DNA of 64,000 nucleotides from Mucilaginibacter robiniae. Its GTDB lineage: Bacteria > Bacteroidota > Bacteroidia > Sphingobacteriales > Sphingobacteriaceae. Location of the stretch: positions 4,712,001-4,776,000 of the forward strand of contig NZ_CP051682.1 of the NCBI RefSeq assembly GCF_012849215.1, given 5' to 3'. The notes below the pieces were generated by a model that was given only the letters and a program-made list of their open reading frames with translations, ran no database searches and was not told the DNA's origin. This document shows, piece by piece, positions 17,824 through 27,122 of this stretch (the stretch's first letter is position 1; each line of letters begins with the position of its first letter). The position numbers were made by a program, and so were the translations under genes.

Positions 17824-18060
17824 ATGGAACAACAGTTTGATGCTATCCTGACCGGATCAGACAGCCCTATTGAGGGTATAGTGAATTTAATTAATTACAA
17901 CGGCGTTGAGCAGGCTTACGCGTTTACTGCGATCGACAACACTTTGCACCTGATTATTGCTAAAGATAACCATGGGCATTGGGTACGTATTGCTGGTACC
18001 GACCCTTATTTTGCCGGCTGGGTAGATGAACTGGCTGAACAAATTAACAATCAACAATAA
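17824..18060 (+). CDS. Small acidic protein of unknown function (78 aa)
   Basis: I do not recognise a named family. The protein is cytosolic-looking and acidic, with a compact alpha/beta pattern (FDAILTG, GIVNLINYNG, LHLIIAKDNHGHWVRIAG, GWVDELAEQI). It starts 9 bp upstream of the aldo/keto reductase gene and is likely co-transcribed with it. The close spacing and neighbour-like codon use support a real gene. Confidence 0.7.
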   Translation: MEQQFDAILTGSDSPIEGIVNLINYNGVEQAYAFTAIDNTLHLIIAKDNHGHWVRIAGTDPYFAGWVDELAEQINNQQ

Positions 18061-18069
18061 TATACAAAG

Positions 18070-19020
18070 ATGGAAAAGCGCAACTTAGGAAATTCAGGCA
18101 TTAGCATAGTACCTTTTGTATTCGGGGGAAACGTTTTTGGATGGACCATTGATGAACCAACCTCTTTCAGTATTCTGGATGCTTATGTTGATTTGGGTTT
18201 TGATTGCATTGATACTGCGGATGTGTATTCAACCTGGGTACCGGGGCATGAAGGCGGCGAATCAGAAACCATCATCGGCAACTGGTTGAAAAAATCTGGC
18301 AAACGGGATAAAATTATCTTGGCAACCAAGGTTGGTTCGCAAATGGGCAATGGAAAAAAAGGCTTGTCAAAAGCCTATATTATTGAAGAAGTAGAGCAAT
18401 CATTAAAGCGTTTGCAAACTGATTATATTGATTTATATCAGTCGCACAAAGATGATAATGATACGCCTTTACAGGAAACGTTGGAAGCTTACGACCAGTT
18501 GATCAAGCAGGGTAAAGTACGCACCATTGGTGCATCTAATTACACTGCAGACCGCTTGCAAGAAGCTTTACAGATAAGTAATAAGCATAACTTACCGGCA
18601 TACGTAAGCTTACAGCCTGAATACAACTTATATGATCGGGAAGGTTATGAGAAAGATTTGGAAGCACTTTGCCGTAAGGAGAATGTTGGTGTGATTACTT
18701 ATTTCTCAATAGCGAGTGGATTTTTGACAGGCAAATACCGTAACGAAGATGATTTAAATAAAAGTAAACGAGGCGGTGGCATCAAAAAATATCTGAATGA
18801 TCGTGGCTATAGGATCTTAGAGGCACTTGATCAGGTGGCATCAGAATATCAAACCACGCCAGCGGCAGTTTCTTTAGCTTGGGTAATAGCTCGGCCAGGT
18901 ATTACAGCTCCTATTGCTAGTGCTACCAGCGTTCAGCAGTTGGAGGAAATTACCAAATCGGTTAGCTTGAATTTAGGCCAAGAGGCTATTCAGCAATTAA
19001 CAGAAGCTAGCAAATATTAA
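18070..19020 (+). CDS. Aldo/keto reductase
   Basis: A 316-residue NAD(P)H-dependent oxidoreductase of the AKR superfamily (YajO/Tas-like branch). The TIM-barrel features are present: FDCIDTADVYS with catalytic Asp and Tyr, ILATKVGS with Lys, DLYQSHKDD with His, QPEYNLYDRE, and the cofactor segment ITAPIASATSVQQLEE. The substrate is not predictable. It is followed at once by a strong terminator (19027-19053). Confidence 0.9.
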   Translation: MEKRNLGNSGISIVPFVFGGNVFGWTIDEPTSFSILDAYVDLGFDCIDTADVYSTWVPGHEGGESETIIGNWLKKSGKRDKIILATKVGSQMGNGKKGLSKAYIIEEVEQSLKRLQTDYIDLYQSHKDDNDTPLQETLEAYDQLIKQGKVRTIGASNYTADRLQEALQISNKHNLPAYVSLQPEYNLYDREGYEKDLEALCRKENVGVITYFSIASGFLTGKYRNEDDLNKSKRGGGIKKYLNDRGYRILEALDQVASEYQTTPAAVSLAWVIARPGITAPIASATSVQQLEEITKSVSLNLGQEAIQQLTEASKY

Positions 19021-19026
19021 AAAGTT

Positions 19027-19053
19027 AAAGGCCACCTACCAGGTGGCCTTTTT
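19027..19053 (+). terminator. Rho-independent terminator after the aldo/keto reductase
   Basis: GGCCACCT (19030-19037), a 3-nt loop and AGGTGGCC (19041-19048) followed by five T; flanking A residues extend the stem. It lies 7 nt after the stop codon. Confidence 0.88.
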
Positions 19054-19097
19054 GCTAAAATATATGTTGGATCGGATGTATAAACCCTACTCTGTTT

Positions 19098-19958
19098 TTA
19101 GAAGCCTCTACGATTACCATTATTAGAACCGGAGTTGTTGTTTTGTGCAAAATGTTCTTGCCCATTACCATTCCAGTTTCCACCACGCTCTCCGCGGCCA
19201 TTCTGATTACCACCTTGATTGGTATTCTGGTTGTTGTTAGAAGGCTGACCTCCAAAATTTCCTTGTGATTGGCCACCTTGGTTATTACGTTGGCCGCTAA
19301 ATCCATTCTGGTTATAGTCGTTACCTCGTTGATTGTATCCGCCTTGATTATTCCAATTGCCTCGGTTCATTTCACCACGACCTTGATTATTGTCTCCGCG
19401 TTGGCCATCCCATCCACCTCTATTATCATTCATTTGGCCTTGAAAACCACCACCGCGACGTTCCATTCTAGGTTGTTCGCCTCTACCATAAGCATTATTG
19501 GAATCAAAAGGTGAATCTTGGAACCTACCACCCCTATTATTCCAATCACCACGACGATCAGGCATACGGTTAGCGTACATATCACGGTTGTAACCTCCAT
19601 TAAAGCCACCAAACTTTGAACGATAGAAGCTGTGGTTCATATATGGTCGTTGAGCTCTTACCTCATAACGACGAGCACTACGCCAATCTATATCATGAAA
19701 ACGGCCAGGCAAGTAAGCTGCTGATATCCATTCATCACCATCGTTATAATAATAGCAATGTTCTGGTACGCTATAATAAGCTTCTTCATCAGGCAAGTAG
19801 TAAAAATCATCATAAACCGGAGCCGATGCAACCGGAGCAGCTAAGTGTACAGATACCGGACCTAAGTTAAATCCTACATGTACGCCTACTTGTGCATCTG
19901 CGCTTTTATAAAGTAAGCTACCTGCTGCAATTATCATTGAGAATACTAACTTTTTCAT
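19098..19958 (-). CDS. Secreted Asn/Gly-rich low-complexity protein
   Basis: A 286-residue exported protein. A signal peptide (MKKLVFSMIIAAGSLLYKSADAQ) is followed by a short ordered domain (about 23-115) rich in Tyr and acidic residues (DDFYYLPDEEAYYSVPEHCYYYNDGDEW), then a long tail dominated by N, G, Q and R with irregular NQGG, RGG and NNQ repeats. I do not recognise a named function; similar short ordered domains with disordered tails occur in uncharacterised Bacteroidota periplasmic proteins. The frame extends to 19997 but the ATG at 19958 begins the signal peptide. It is monocistronic. Confidence 0.78.
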   Translation of the reverse strand: MKKLVFSMIIAAGSLLYKSADAQVGVHVGFNLGPVSVHLAAPVASAPVYDDFYYLPDEEAYYSVPEHCYYYNDGDEWISAAYLPGRFHDIDWRSARRYEVRAQRPYMNHSFYRSKFGGFNGGYNRDMYANRMPDRRGDWNNRGGRFQDSPFDSNNAYGRGEQPRMERRGGGFQGQMNDNRGGWDGQRGDNNQGRGEMNRGNWNNQGGYNQRGNDYNQNGFSGQRNNQGGQSQGNFGGQPSNNNQNTNQGGNQNGRGERGGNWNGNGQEHFAQNNNSGSNNGNRRGF

Positions 19959-20201
19959 GTTTTTAAAATTTGAATATATGACTGTGCAGTTTTGCATAGG
20001 TTTAACTATCCTATAAAATAGTTTTTACCAATCTTTTCAAGTAGAATAAAATTTTACATTTTAATACTAAGGCCAAACATTATTTTAAATCAATAAGAGT
20101 GTTTTTTGTAGTTATGCAAACAACTTGTATAACATAGGTATTACATTCATCAGCTTCCAGATTCTAATTTTAATCTGTTAATTTGAGTAACAACATTGAA
20201 T

Positions 20202-21494
20202 ATGAAAAACAGAGTTTTATTATCCTCATTTTTACCAGCTGTGGCTGTAGCAGGTTTGCTATGGTTCAACAGCTACAAGCCTAATGTACCGCCAGTTGTG
20301 AAAGCCGATGCGAACAATGCAGGTTTAAAATTGCCAGCAGGCTTTGGTGCATTGAAAGTAGCAGAAAACGTAGCGCGTCCGCGTCATATTGCTGTTACGC
20401 CCGAAGGCGACATTTATGTTAAACTTAATCGGGTAGCTAATGGTTCAGGCATATTGTTTATGCACGATGCCAATGGTGATGGTAAAATAGATGAAACAAA
20501 AGCTTTTGGCAATTACGGTGGTACTGGTATGTATATTAAAGATGGCTATTTATATACGTCATCAGATACGGAAGTATTTCGCTACAAGCTTAACGCGCAA
20601 AACAAAGTTATTAACCCTAATGCACCTGAAAAAATTGTAACCGGTTTGATTGAACGTGGGGAACACGAATCAAAATCTATTGTATTGGATAACGCTGGCA
20701 ATATATATGTAAACGTAGGCGCTTATTCTAATTCTTGCCAAGAAAAAGACCGGGAAAAAGGTTCAATGGGCCGTAAAGGCTGTCCTATTCTGGATTCAGC
20801 TGGCGGCATCTGGCAGTTTAAAGCCAATAAGCTGAATCAAAAATATGGTGATGGTGTACATTACGCCCAAGGCTTACGTAACGTGGTAGGTTTAGACTGG
20901 AACCAACAGGACAACCAACTATTTGTAATGCAGCATGGCCGCGACCAGTTACACGACATTTTTCCGGACATGTTTACAGTGCAACAATCAGCTATTCTGC
21001 CTGCGGAATGTATGTACGCGATAAAAAAAGGTGATAATGCCGGCTGGCCTTATATATATTATGACCAATTACAAGGCAAAAAAATATTAGCTCCGGAATA
21101 TGGCGGTGATGGAAAAAAAGAAGGTGGCGAAAACGCGATAAACCCTGCTGCTGCTTATCCTGGTCACTTAGCGCCAAACGGATTATTGTTCTATACCGGT
21201 AATATGTTTCCGGAAAAATACAAGAATGGTGCTTTTGTTGCCTTTCATGGCTCATGGAATCGTGCGCCTGAACCACAAGCTGGTTACTTTGTAGTATTTC
21301 AACCATTTAAGAACGGTAAGCCCGAAGGAAAATGGGAAGTATTTGCTGATGGCTTTTCCGGCTCACCCGAAAAAACTGCTTCAGGGCGTGCTGAACACCG
21401 TCCATGCGGATTGGCACAAGGTCCTGATGGCTCTTTATATGTAACAGATGACAGCAAAGCTGGCACTGTTTACCGTATTATCTACCACAAATAA
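20202..21494 (+). CDS. PQQ-dependent sugar dehydrogenase (sorbosone/glucose dehydrogenase family)
   Basis: A 430-residue exported six-bladed propeller of the soluble glucose/sorbosone dehydrogenase family. A hydrophobic N-terminal segment (MKNRVLLSSFLPAVAVAGLL) targets it to the periplasm. Propeller motifs include RPRHIAVTPEGDIYVKLN, DANGDGKIDET (calcium-binding-like), YAQGLRNVVGLDW, QHGRDQLHD and AFHGSWNRAPEPQAGY, which match catalytic and cofactor regions of the family. The next gene, 5 bp on, encodes a c-type cytochrome, its likely electron acceptor. The ATG at 20202 is used rather than a TTG two codons upstream. Substrate unknown; the 700-nm redox cofactor is assumed from the family. Confidence 0.85.
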   Translation: MKNRVLLSSFLPAVAVAGLLWFNSYKPNVPPVVKADANNAGLKLPAGFGALKVAENVARPRHIAVTPEGDIYVKLNRVANGSGILFMHDANGDGKIDETKAFGNYGGTGMYIKDGYLYTSSDTEVFRYKLNAQNKVINPNAPEKIVTGLIERGEHESKSIVLDNAGNIYVNVGAYSNSCQEKDREKGSMGRKGCPILDSAGGIWQFKANKLNQKYGDGVHYAQGLRNVVGLDWNQQDNQLFVMQHGRDQLHDIFPDMFTVQQSAILPAECMYAIKKGDNAGWPYIYYDQLQGKKILAPEYGGDGKKEGGENAINPAAAYPGHLAPNGLLFYTGNMFPEKYKNGAFVAFHGSWNRAPEPQAGYFVVFQPFKNGKPEGKWEVFADGFSGSPEKTASGRAEHRPCGLAQGPDGSLYVTDDSKAGTVYRIIYHK

Positions 21495-21499
21495 ATATT

Positions 21500-21952
21500 A
21501 TGAAATTTAGTTTTTTATTGCCGGCAACAGCATTCTTATATACTTCATTATCAGCCCAGGTTAAAAAACATACGCCTGCAGCATCTGCTAAAAAAGCGCC
21601 TGTTCAAAACATAGCAGCTTCTATTAACAGTGGTAAAGCAGTATATACTCAGTATTGTTTAACCTGCCATCAGGCCGATGGCGGTGGTGTGCAAAACATG
21701 AACCCTCCCCTTATTAAAACTTCTTACGTATTGGGAGATAAAGGCCGAATTATCAAAATTGTACTGAATGGCTTTAATCAAAAGGTTGATATTGATGGTG
21801 ATACCTACAACAATATCATGCCTTCGTTTAACTACTTAAGCAACCAACAAGTAGCTGATGTACTTACTTTTGTGCGCAACAGCTTTACCAATAAAGCCAG
21901 TGCTGTAACAGTAGATGAGGTTAATAAAATAAGACCTGCCGGAAAGAAATAA
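21500..21952 (+). CDS. Class I cytochrome c
   Basis: A 150-residue exported monohaem cytochrome. A signal peptide (MKFSFLLPATAFLYTSLSAQ) precedes the haem-binding C-x2-C-H motif (YCLTCHQADGGG, about residue 53), and the axial Met is probably the one in NNIMPSFNYL. It is located 5 bp after the sugar dehydrogenase gene and very likely accepts its electrons and passes them to the respiratory chain. A terminator follows. Confidence 0.92.
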   Translation: MKFSFLLPATAFLYTSLSAQVKKHTPAASAKKAPVQNIAASINSGKAVYTQYCLTCHQADGGGVQNMNPPLIKTSYVLGDKGRIIKIVLNGFNQKVDIDGDTYNNIMPSFNYLSNQQVADVLTFVRNSFTNKASAVTVDEVNKIRPAGKK

Positions 21953-21976
21953 AAGCCGAAGCTTACCGCAAAAAAG

Positions 21977-22003
21977 AAGGGATATTGTTAAACAATATCC
22001 CTT
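21977..22003. terminator. Bidirectional terminator, cytochrome c and 97-aa gene
   Basis: A near-continuous palindrome: AAGGGATATTGTT (21977-21989) and AACAATATCCCTT (21991-22003), flanked by A-rich and T-rich sequence, between convergent genes. Confidence 0.82.
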
Positions 22004-22013
22004 TCGTATTTTA

Positions 22014-22307
22014 TTAGCTGGCTAAGCCTAAACTGGTAAGTGATGATGTAATTTGTACAGTTTGTGTAACAGGCATATTAACGTTCACGCCTTCAATTAA
22101 GTAATGCTTCATGAGTTCTTTCTCACTTACAATAACGCTAAAATCATTAAATTTTACACCGTCTTCAAATGGGTAAACTGTGTAGCCGCGTTTATTGGAA
22201 TCGTAAGCTCCTAATTCAAAAACTTCTTCGTACTTAATGCTTTTAATCTTAGCGCCTTTTACTAATTGATAGGCATCTTTAATACTGTTAAATGCGTTGT
22301 TTTTCAT
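22014..22307 (-). CDS. Small protein of unknown function (97 aa)
   Basis: I do not recognise the family. There is no signal peptide or membrane segment. The protein has an N-terminal helical stretch (FNSIKDAYQLVKGA) and beta-like segments (YTVYPFEDGVKFNDFSVIVSE), ending in a Thr/Ser-rich tail. It lies 44 bp downstream of the ABC importer operon's... opposite end: its start at 22307 is just after the ATPase stop at 22352, so it could be the last gene of that operon or separate. Confidence 0.6.
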   Translation of the reverse strand: MKNNAFNSIKDAYQLVKGAKIKSIKYEEVFELGAYDSNKRGYTVYPFEDGVKFNDFSVIVSEKELMKHYLIEGVNVNMPVTQTVQITSSLTSLGLAS

Positions 22308-22351
22308 GGTACTACCACGTAAACAATTACTTTGCCAATATTTAAAGTTAA

Positions 22352-23104
22352 TTAGCTAAACCAATCAAATAAATCAGATTGAGTTAAGATTAATTTATTT
22401 TCCTTATTGTAATCCCGAATAATCTTACCTTCTTCCATCTGAATTAACCGATTGCCATAACGATAAGCATCTTTTAACTGATGAGTGATTAAAATAGCAG
22501 TCAGGTTGAAGCTTTTAATCAACTCATCTGCCGTATGCATAACCAATTCAGCCGACCGCGGGTCTAAGGCCGCTGTGGGCTCATCCAGCAGCAATATTTT
22601 GCAATCATCCATTACACTCATCAATAACGTAAGAGCCTGCCTTTGCCCTCCAGACAGCGTTCCCATAGGTTGTTGTTCCAGCTTATTTTCTAAGCCCATG
22701 CCCAGTAAGCTTATTTTCTCTTGCACTTGCTTTTTAAAACCTTCGCTGGTGCCAATGCGTAATCTTTTTGTATGTGTACGCAATGCAGCCAATCGGAAAT
22801 TATCCAGAATACTCAAATCAGGTGCTGTACCACTTAATGGATTTTGAAACACGCGGGCAATCCAGCGGCTACGCTGGTAATCAGGCAACTTAGTAACGGA
22901 TACGCCATCTATAACAATATGACCGCTATTAGATAATACGCTTCCAGCAATTAAATTAAGCAATGTGCTCTTACCTGAACCATTAGCGCCCACAATCACA
23001 ACATATTGCTGATCTGCAATGTGCAGGTTTAAATCAACTATGGCATTTACCTGGTTTGCTTTACCTTTATTAAAAGTTTTGTTTACCTGTTGTAGTTCAA
23101 TCAT
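22352..23104 (-). CDS. ABC importer ATP-binding protein
   Basis: A 250-residue ABC ATPase. Walker A GANGSGKST, the Q-loop FQNPLSGT, the signature LSGGQRQAL, Walker B ILLLDEPTAALD and the H-loop ITHQ are all intact. It overlaps the permease gene by 8 bp and completes a three-gene importer with a lipoprotein receptor. Transporters of this type (ABC_sub_bind receptor with a LivH-like permease) are known in Firmicutes for tryptophan or tyrosine uptake; the substrate here is not established. Confidence 0.92.
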   Translation of the reverse strand: MIELQQVNKTFNKGKANQVNAIVDLNLHIADQQYVVIVGANGSGKSTLLNLIAGSVLSNSGHIVIDGVSVTKLPDYQRSRWIARVFQNPLSGTAPDLSILDNFRLAALRTHTKRLRIGTSEGFKKQVQEKISLLGMGLENKLEQQPMGTLSGGQRQALTLLMSVMDDCKILLLDEPTAALDPRSAELVMHTADELIKSFNLTAILITHQLKDAYRYGNRLIQMEEGKIIRDYNKENKLILTQSDLFDWFS

Positions 23105-23969
23105 GTCGGTTAAATAAGGCTAAACGAGGCAGGCTCACAATTAATAATACAAAAACAGCAGTTACCAGCTTTAGCAGATTAGCATCTACGCCCATTGCTA
23201 ATGTAACAGCCAACACCATTTGAAATATAACTGTTCCGGCAAGTACTAAAGTCAAGCTTAACCAAACTGAAGTAATCTGGAACCAGTTAATTAAAGTTTC
23301 GGCGATAATTACTGAACCTAAACCAATAATAACAATGCCAATCCCCATGTTAATATCGGCAAAGCCCTGAAACTGCGTCATCAAAAACCCACTCAATGCA
23401 GTTAAGGCATTAGCTAGTGCTAAGCCGATAATTTTCATACGATCAGTATTTACGCCCAGTGCCCTGATCATGGTCTCACTATTTCCAGTAGCCCGCATAG
23501 CAATACCAAAATCTGTTTTTAGTAAGTAACTGATCAATAAAGTTAATACAACAACTACGATCAGCAGCATAATCAAGCTGTTCAGATTAACATCATTTAC
23601 CCACGTTAAAACTGTAAACAAAGATGAAGTATCAATTAAAGGAATATTAGAACGACCCGCTAAAGTTAGGTTAACGGAGTACAGTGCCGTCATTACCAAT
23701 ATACCAGCTAACAGGGCGTTAATCTTAAGCTTGGTATGAATGAGTCCGGTAGCAGCACCAGCCAGTGCGCCTGCTATAATCACTGCTGGTAACGTAACTA
23801 ATAGCGACTGATTATGCGTAAGCATGATGGCCGTTACAATTCCACCTAAGGTATAACTACCATCAGTAGTTATATCGGGAATGTTAAATATCTTCATGGA
23901 AATAAAAATTCCCAATGCTACACCCGACAAACATAAACCTTGCAGTAAAGCCGTTAAGTAAAACTCCAT
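23097..23969 (-). CDS. ABC importer permease (BPD_transp_2 family)
   Basis: A 290-residue inner-membrane permease with about eight hydrophobic helices. The N-terminal GVALGIFISMKIFNIPDITTDGSYTLGG segment and LGVNTDRMKIIGLALANALTALSG, which contacts the ATPase, are typical of LivH/YtrB-like permeases that pair with ABC_sub_bind receptors. Its ATG shares one base with the stop codon of the receptor gene, and its end overlaps the ATPase gene by 8 bp, so the three genes are one tightly coupled operon. Confidence 0.9.
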   Translation of the reverse strand: MEFYLTALLQGLCLSGVALGIFISMKIFNIPDITTDGSYTLGGIVTAIMLTHNQSLLVTLPAVIIAGALAGAATGLIHTKLKINALLAGILVMTALYSVNLTLAGRSNIPLIDTSSLFTVLTWVNDVNLNSLIMLLIVVVVLTLLISYLLKTDFGIAMRATGNSETMIRALGVNTDRMKIIGLALANALTALSGFLMTQFQGFADINMGIGIVIIGLGSVIIAETLINWFQITSVWLSLTLVLAGTVIFQMVLAVTLAMGVDANLLKLVTAVFVLLIVSLPRLALFNRHD

Positions 23970-24940
23970 TATTTTACAGCCTCAAAGTTTGCAGGTATGG
24001 TAATGTGATACTTAGCTGCCGCTGTTGGGTTGTAAACACGTTTTCTTACTTTCACCATTTCTGGTTTTAAACCAGTTGTTCTATGCGTTTTCAAGTATTG
24101 TGCAGCCTGCAAACCTGATTGGTATCCCCATTGATAAATATCAGCTCCAAAAGCAGCAACTGCTCCCCGCTGTACCAATCCGGCCTCACTGGTGAAAATA
24201 GGTACATTTTTCTGGTTACAGCTTTTTAGGATAGTTTCAAAAGCTGCAAATACCGTGTTATCAGGGTTGGCAAAAAAAGCATCAATGTTTTTGTTTAACA
24301 ACGATTGAGTGATTAGCTGCGCCTCTGCAGAAGAATTAAGCGGCAAAGCCACCACATTCACATTTAACTTTGCAGCTAATTGTTTGATACGCTCTAAGGC
24401 ATCAGCCGATTGTGGTTCCGATTGGTTAAAAATCATTCCTATTACAAACTTACCACTTTTAGGCTTTAACAGCTTAGGTATTAAGCTAAACGATGTATCT
24501 ATGTAATTTAAATCTTCAACTGTACCAAACAGGTTTGGCTGTGCTTTACCTTGTGCATCCAGCAAGTGGGCACGTGCAGGTGTAGGCGAAACCATCATGA
24601 AAATAGGAATAGTTTTAGTTTTCTGAGCAGCAGTAACAGACGATAAAGTAGTACTGGTAGCTAACAAATCAACTGGCTCGGCTACAAACTGGTTTACAAT
24701 CTGGGTAAGTGTGGGTATGCTGCCTTGTGCATTATGATATTCAATTTGAATAGTATTTTGCTTTTCACTGAAACCGTTTTTAGCTAAAGCATCAGTAAAC
24801 CCAGTTTTAGCTTGCGATATAGTGGCATCTTCAAATGCATCTACAAAACCCACAACAGGCACATTGTTTTTGCGTGCAGAATGACAGGCAGTTAAGCTCA
24901 GCATACTGCCTAATAGTAAAAGGCGGTTGATGTATTTCAT
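23969..24940 (-). CDS. ABC importer substrate-binding lipoprotein (ABC_sub_bind/DUF534)
   Basis: A 323-residue receptor of the ABC_sub_bind (TrpX-like) family. A lipoprotein signal with lipobox LTAC (MKYINRLLLLGSMLSLTAC) anchors it to a membrane facing the periplasm. Family segments are VGFVDAFEDATISQAKTGF, NAQGSIPTLTQIVNQFV, DLLATSTTLSSVTAAQ and VAAFGADIYQWGYQSG. The frame is open to 24997 but the ATG at 24940 starts the signal. It is first in the operon and divergent from the aminotransferase gene 91 bp away, which hints at an amino-acid-like ligand; this is inference. Confidence 0.88.
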   Translation of the reverse strand: MKYINRLLLLGSMLSLTACHSARKNNVPVVGFVDAFEDATISQAKTGFTDALAKNGFSEKQNTIQIEYHNAQGSIPTLTQIVNQFVAEPVDLLATSTTLSSVTAAQKTKTIPIFMMVSPTPARAHLLDAQGKAQPNLFGTVEDLNYIDTSFSLIPKLLKPKSGKFVIGMIFNQSEPQSADALERIKQLAAKLNVNVVALPLNSSAEAQLITQSLLNKNIDAFFANPDNTVFAAFETILKSCNQKNVPIFTSEAGLVQRGAVAAFGADIYQWGYQSGLQAAQYLKTHRTTGLKPEMVKVRKRVYNPTAAAKYHITIPANFEAVK

Positions 24941-25031
24941 TGCACTAAGGTAGTGCAAATGCCTATATAAGCGGACAAATGTATAAGTCATGCTCATATT
25001 TTTACCTGCTTTTAACTAATTTAGCCAGCAC

Positions 25032-26174
25032 ATGATATCGGTATCTAAACTACCCCAAACCGGCACTACTATATTTACAGTAATGTCGGCGCTGGCCAAT
25101 GAAGTAAATGCAATTAATCTGTCGCAAGGCTTTCCTGATTATGAATGCCCTGCCGAGCTGATTGATTTGGTAACTGCTGCTATGAAAAATGGCTATAACC
25201 AATATGCTCCTATGGCTGGTTTACCAGCCTTGCGCGAACGTATTGCTGCCAAAACTGAAAAACTACACGGAGCCGTTTATAACCCGGATACAGAAATAAC
25301 TATTACTGCCGGCGGTACACAAGCTATTTTTACAGCTATATGCGCCACTATTCATCCGAATGATGAAGTGATTGTTTTTGAACCTGCTTATGATGCTTAT
25401 GCACCAGCCATTAAATTAATGGGCGGTACGGTAAAATCATTAGCGCTGGAACCACCTGATTATCGCATACCTTGGGAGATGGTAAAAAGGCTAATTAGTT
25501 CACGCACCCGCATGATTATCCTGAACTCGCCACATAATCCAACCGGAACTATATTGCGTAAAGACGACATTGATCAGCTAAGCATTATTGTTAAAAACAG
25601 AGACATTCTGATTTTAAGTGATGAAGTTTACGAGCATTTAATTTATGATGGCGAAGTACATGAAAGCATGGCTCGTTATCCGGAGTTACAACAACGCAGC
25701 TTTATTGTAGCATCATTCGGTAAGTTGTTTCATAGTACAGGATGGAAACTGGGCTACTGTTTAGCTCCCGCTGCTTTAATGCAGGAGTTTAGAAAAATTC
25801 ATCAGTTTTTGGTATTTAGCGTAAATACACCCATGCAGGTAGCTATTGCTGAATATCTAAAAAATGAAGAAACCTACCTGAGCTTGTCCAGCTTTTTTCA
25901 GCAAAAACGCGATACATTCAGGCAAGGCCTTGCACAAACCCGGTTTGAGCTCCTGCCCTGCTCCGGATCTTACTTCCAAAGTGTATGGTATAACAACATC
26001 AGTGATGAAAAAGATACAGATTTTTCCATACGTCTCACACGTGATTTCGGAGTAGCTACTATACCGGTTTCTGCCTTTTATAGCAAGGCTATCGATTACC
26101 ATGTAATAAGGTTTTGTTTCGCTAAAAAGCAAGAAACTTTGGATATGGCCGTTGAAAAGTTACTGGCACTATAA
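25032..26174 (+). CDS. Methionine/glutamine-type aminotransferase (PLP, class I/II)
   Basis: A 380-residue fold-type I aminotransferase close to YbdL/kynurenine aminotransferases. Seen are INLSQGFPDYECP, the cofactor segment TAGGTQAIFTAI, ILNSPHNPTGT, ILSDEVYEHLIYDGEVH (Asp for the pyridine ring), the Schiff-base Lys in SFGKLFHSTGWKLGY, and a C-terminal Arg (IRFCFAKK) for the carboxylate. It is 53 bp upstream of an omega-amidase gene on the same strand; in this conserved pair glutamine transamination with a keto acid such as alpha-keto-gamma-methylthiobutyrate yields 2-oxoglutaramate, which the amidase then hydrolyses. That coupling suggests methionine salvage. Confidence 0.9.
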   Translation: MISVSKLPQTGTTIFTVMSALANEVNAINLSQGFPDYECPAELIDLVTAAMKNGYNQYAPMAGLPALRERIAAKTEKLHGAVYNPDTEITITAGGTQAIFTAICATIHPNDEVIVFEPAYDAYAPAIKLMGGTVKSLALEPPDYRIPWEMVKRLISSRTRMIILNSPHNPTGTILRKDDIDQLSIIVKNRDILILSDEVYEHLIYDGEVHESMARYPELQQRSFIVASFGKLFHSTGWKLGYCLAPAALMQEFRKIHQFLVFSVNTPMQVAIAEYLKNEETYLSLSSFFQQKRDTFRQGLAQTRFELLPCSGSYFQSVWYNNISDEKDTDFSIRLTRDFGVATIPVSAFYSKAIDYHVIRFCFAKKQETLDMAVEKLLAL

Positions 26175-26227
26175 ATTGGATTTTAGCCGTTACTTATAGT
26201 TTTAAACATTATTAAAGCCGTATCCTT

Positions 26228-27010
26228 ATGGATAATCTAAAAATTACAACGTTTCAAGGGTATCTCTTCTGGGAAAATATCGATAAAAATTTGCAGAATA
26301 TCTCGCTACGTTTATCAAATATTCGCACCAAAACAGACCTGATTATCTTACCCGAGATGTTTAACACCGGGTTTACTATGGAAGCGGAAAAGCTGGCCGA
26401 ACCCATGAATGGTAAAACCATGCAATGGATGCAAGCTACAGCTCAAAAGTTTGATTGTGTAGTTACCGGCAGCTTAGCTATCTCTGAAAATGGCAATTAC
26501 TACAACCGGTTAATTTGGATGCGCCCGGATGGTAGCTCTACACATTACGATAAGCGACACCTTTTTGCTATGGGTAAAGAACACAATGTTTATACCCCAG
26601 GCACCCAAAAGCTTTTTGTTGAACTAAACGGCTGGACTATATGCCCCATGATATGCTATGATTTACGCTTTCCGGTTTGGATGCGTAATGTTGGCGAAAA
26701 AAGATATGACTTAATGTTAGTGGTTGCTAACTGGCCTGAAAAACGTTCTTTACACTGGCGTACTCTGATTGCTGCACGTGCTATTGAAAACCAAGCCTAT
26801 GTTATTGGTGTAAATCGGGTTGGGCATGATGGTAATGAATTATACTACTCGGGCGATTCATCCTGCATTGACCCGAGCGGCAATGTAGTGTATTATAAAC
26901 GTGATGAGGAAGATGTATATACATTTACTGTAAATGCCGAAGAGCTGGAGAAAACCCGTAGATATATGCCTTTTTTAAAAGATGCGGATAGTTTTAATCT
27001 AGATTTGTAA
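26228..27010 (+). CDS. Omega-amidase, nitrilase superfamily (YafV-like)
   Basis: A 260-residue C-N hydrolase with the Glu-Lys-Cys triad: Glu in IILPEMFNTGF (about 43), Lys in HYDKRHLFAMGKE (about 108), Cys in CPMICYDLRFPVWMRN (about 142). The sequence closely follows the YafV/Nit2 branch that hydrolyses 2-oxoglutaramate and 2-oxosuccinamate. Its position directly after a YbdL-type aminotransferase supports the glutamine transaminase-omega-amidase pathway. No terminator is obvious before the next gene. Confidence 0.9.
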   Translation: MDNLKITTFQGYLFWENIDKNLQNISLRLSNIRTKTDLIILPEMFNTGFTMEAEKLAEPMNGKTMQWMQATAQKFDCVVTGSLAISENGNYYNRLIWMRPDGSSTHYDKRHLFAMGKEHNVYTPGTQKLFVELNGWTICPMICYDLRFPVWMRNVGEKRYDLMLVVANWPEKRSLHWRTLIAARAIENQAYVIGVNRVGHDGNELYYSGDSSCIDPSGNVVYYKRDEEDVYTFTVNAEELEKTRRYMPFLKDADSFNLDL

Positions 27011-27122
27011 TTGAAACTTTATTATTGAACTATTCATCTTTCTGATAAATTTCTGAGAACCAAATTCCAATAACTAAACTCGCTTTTCGCGATGTTTATT
27101 CATTGTATATAACTTAACTTTC

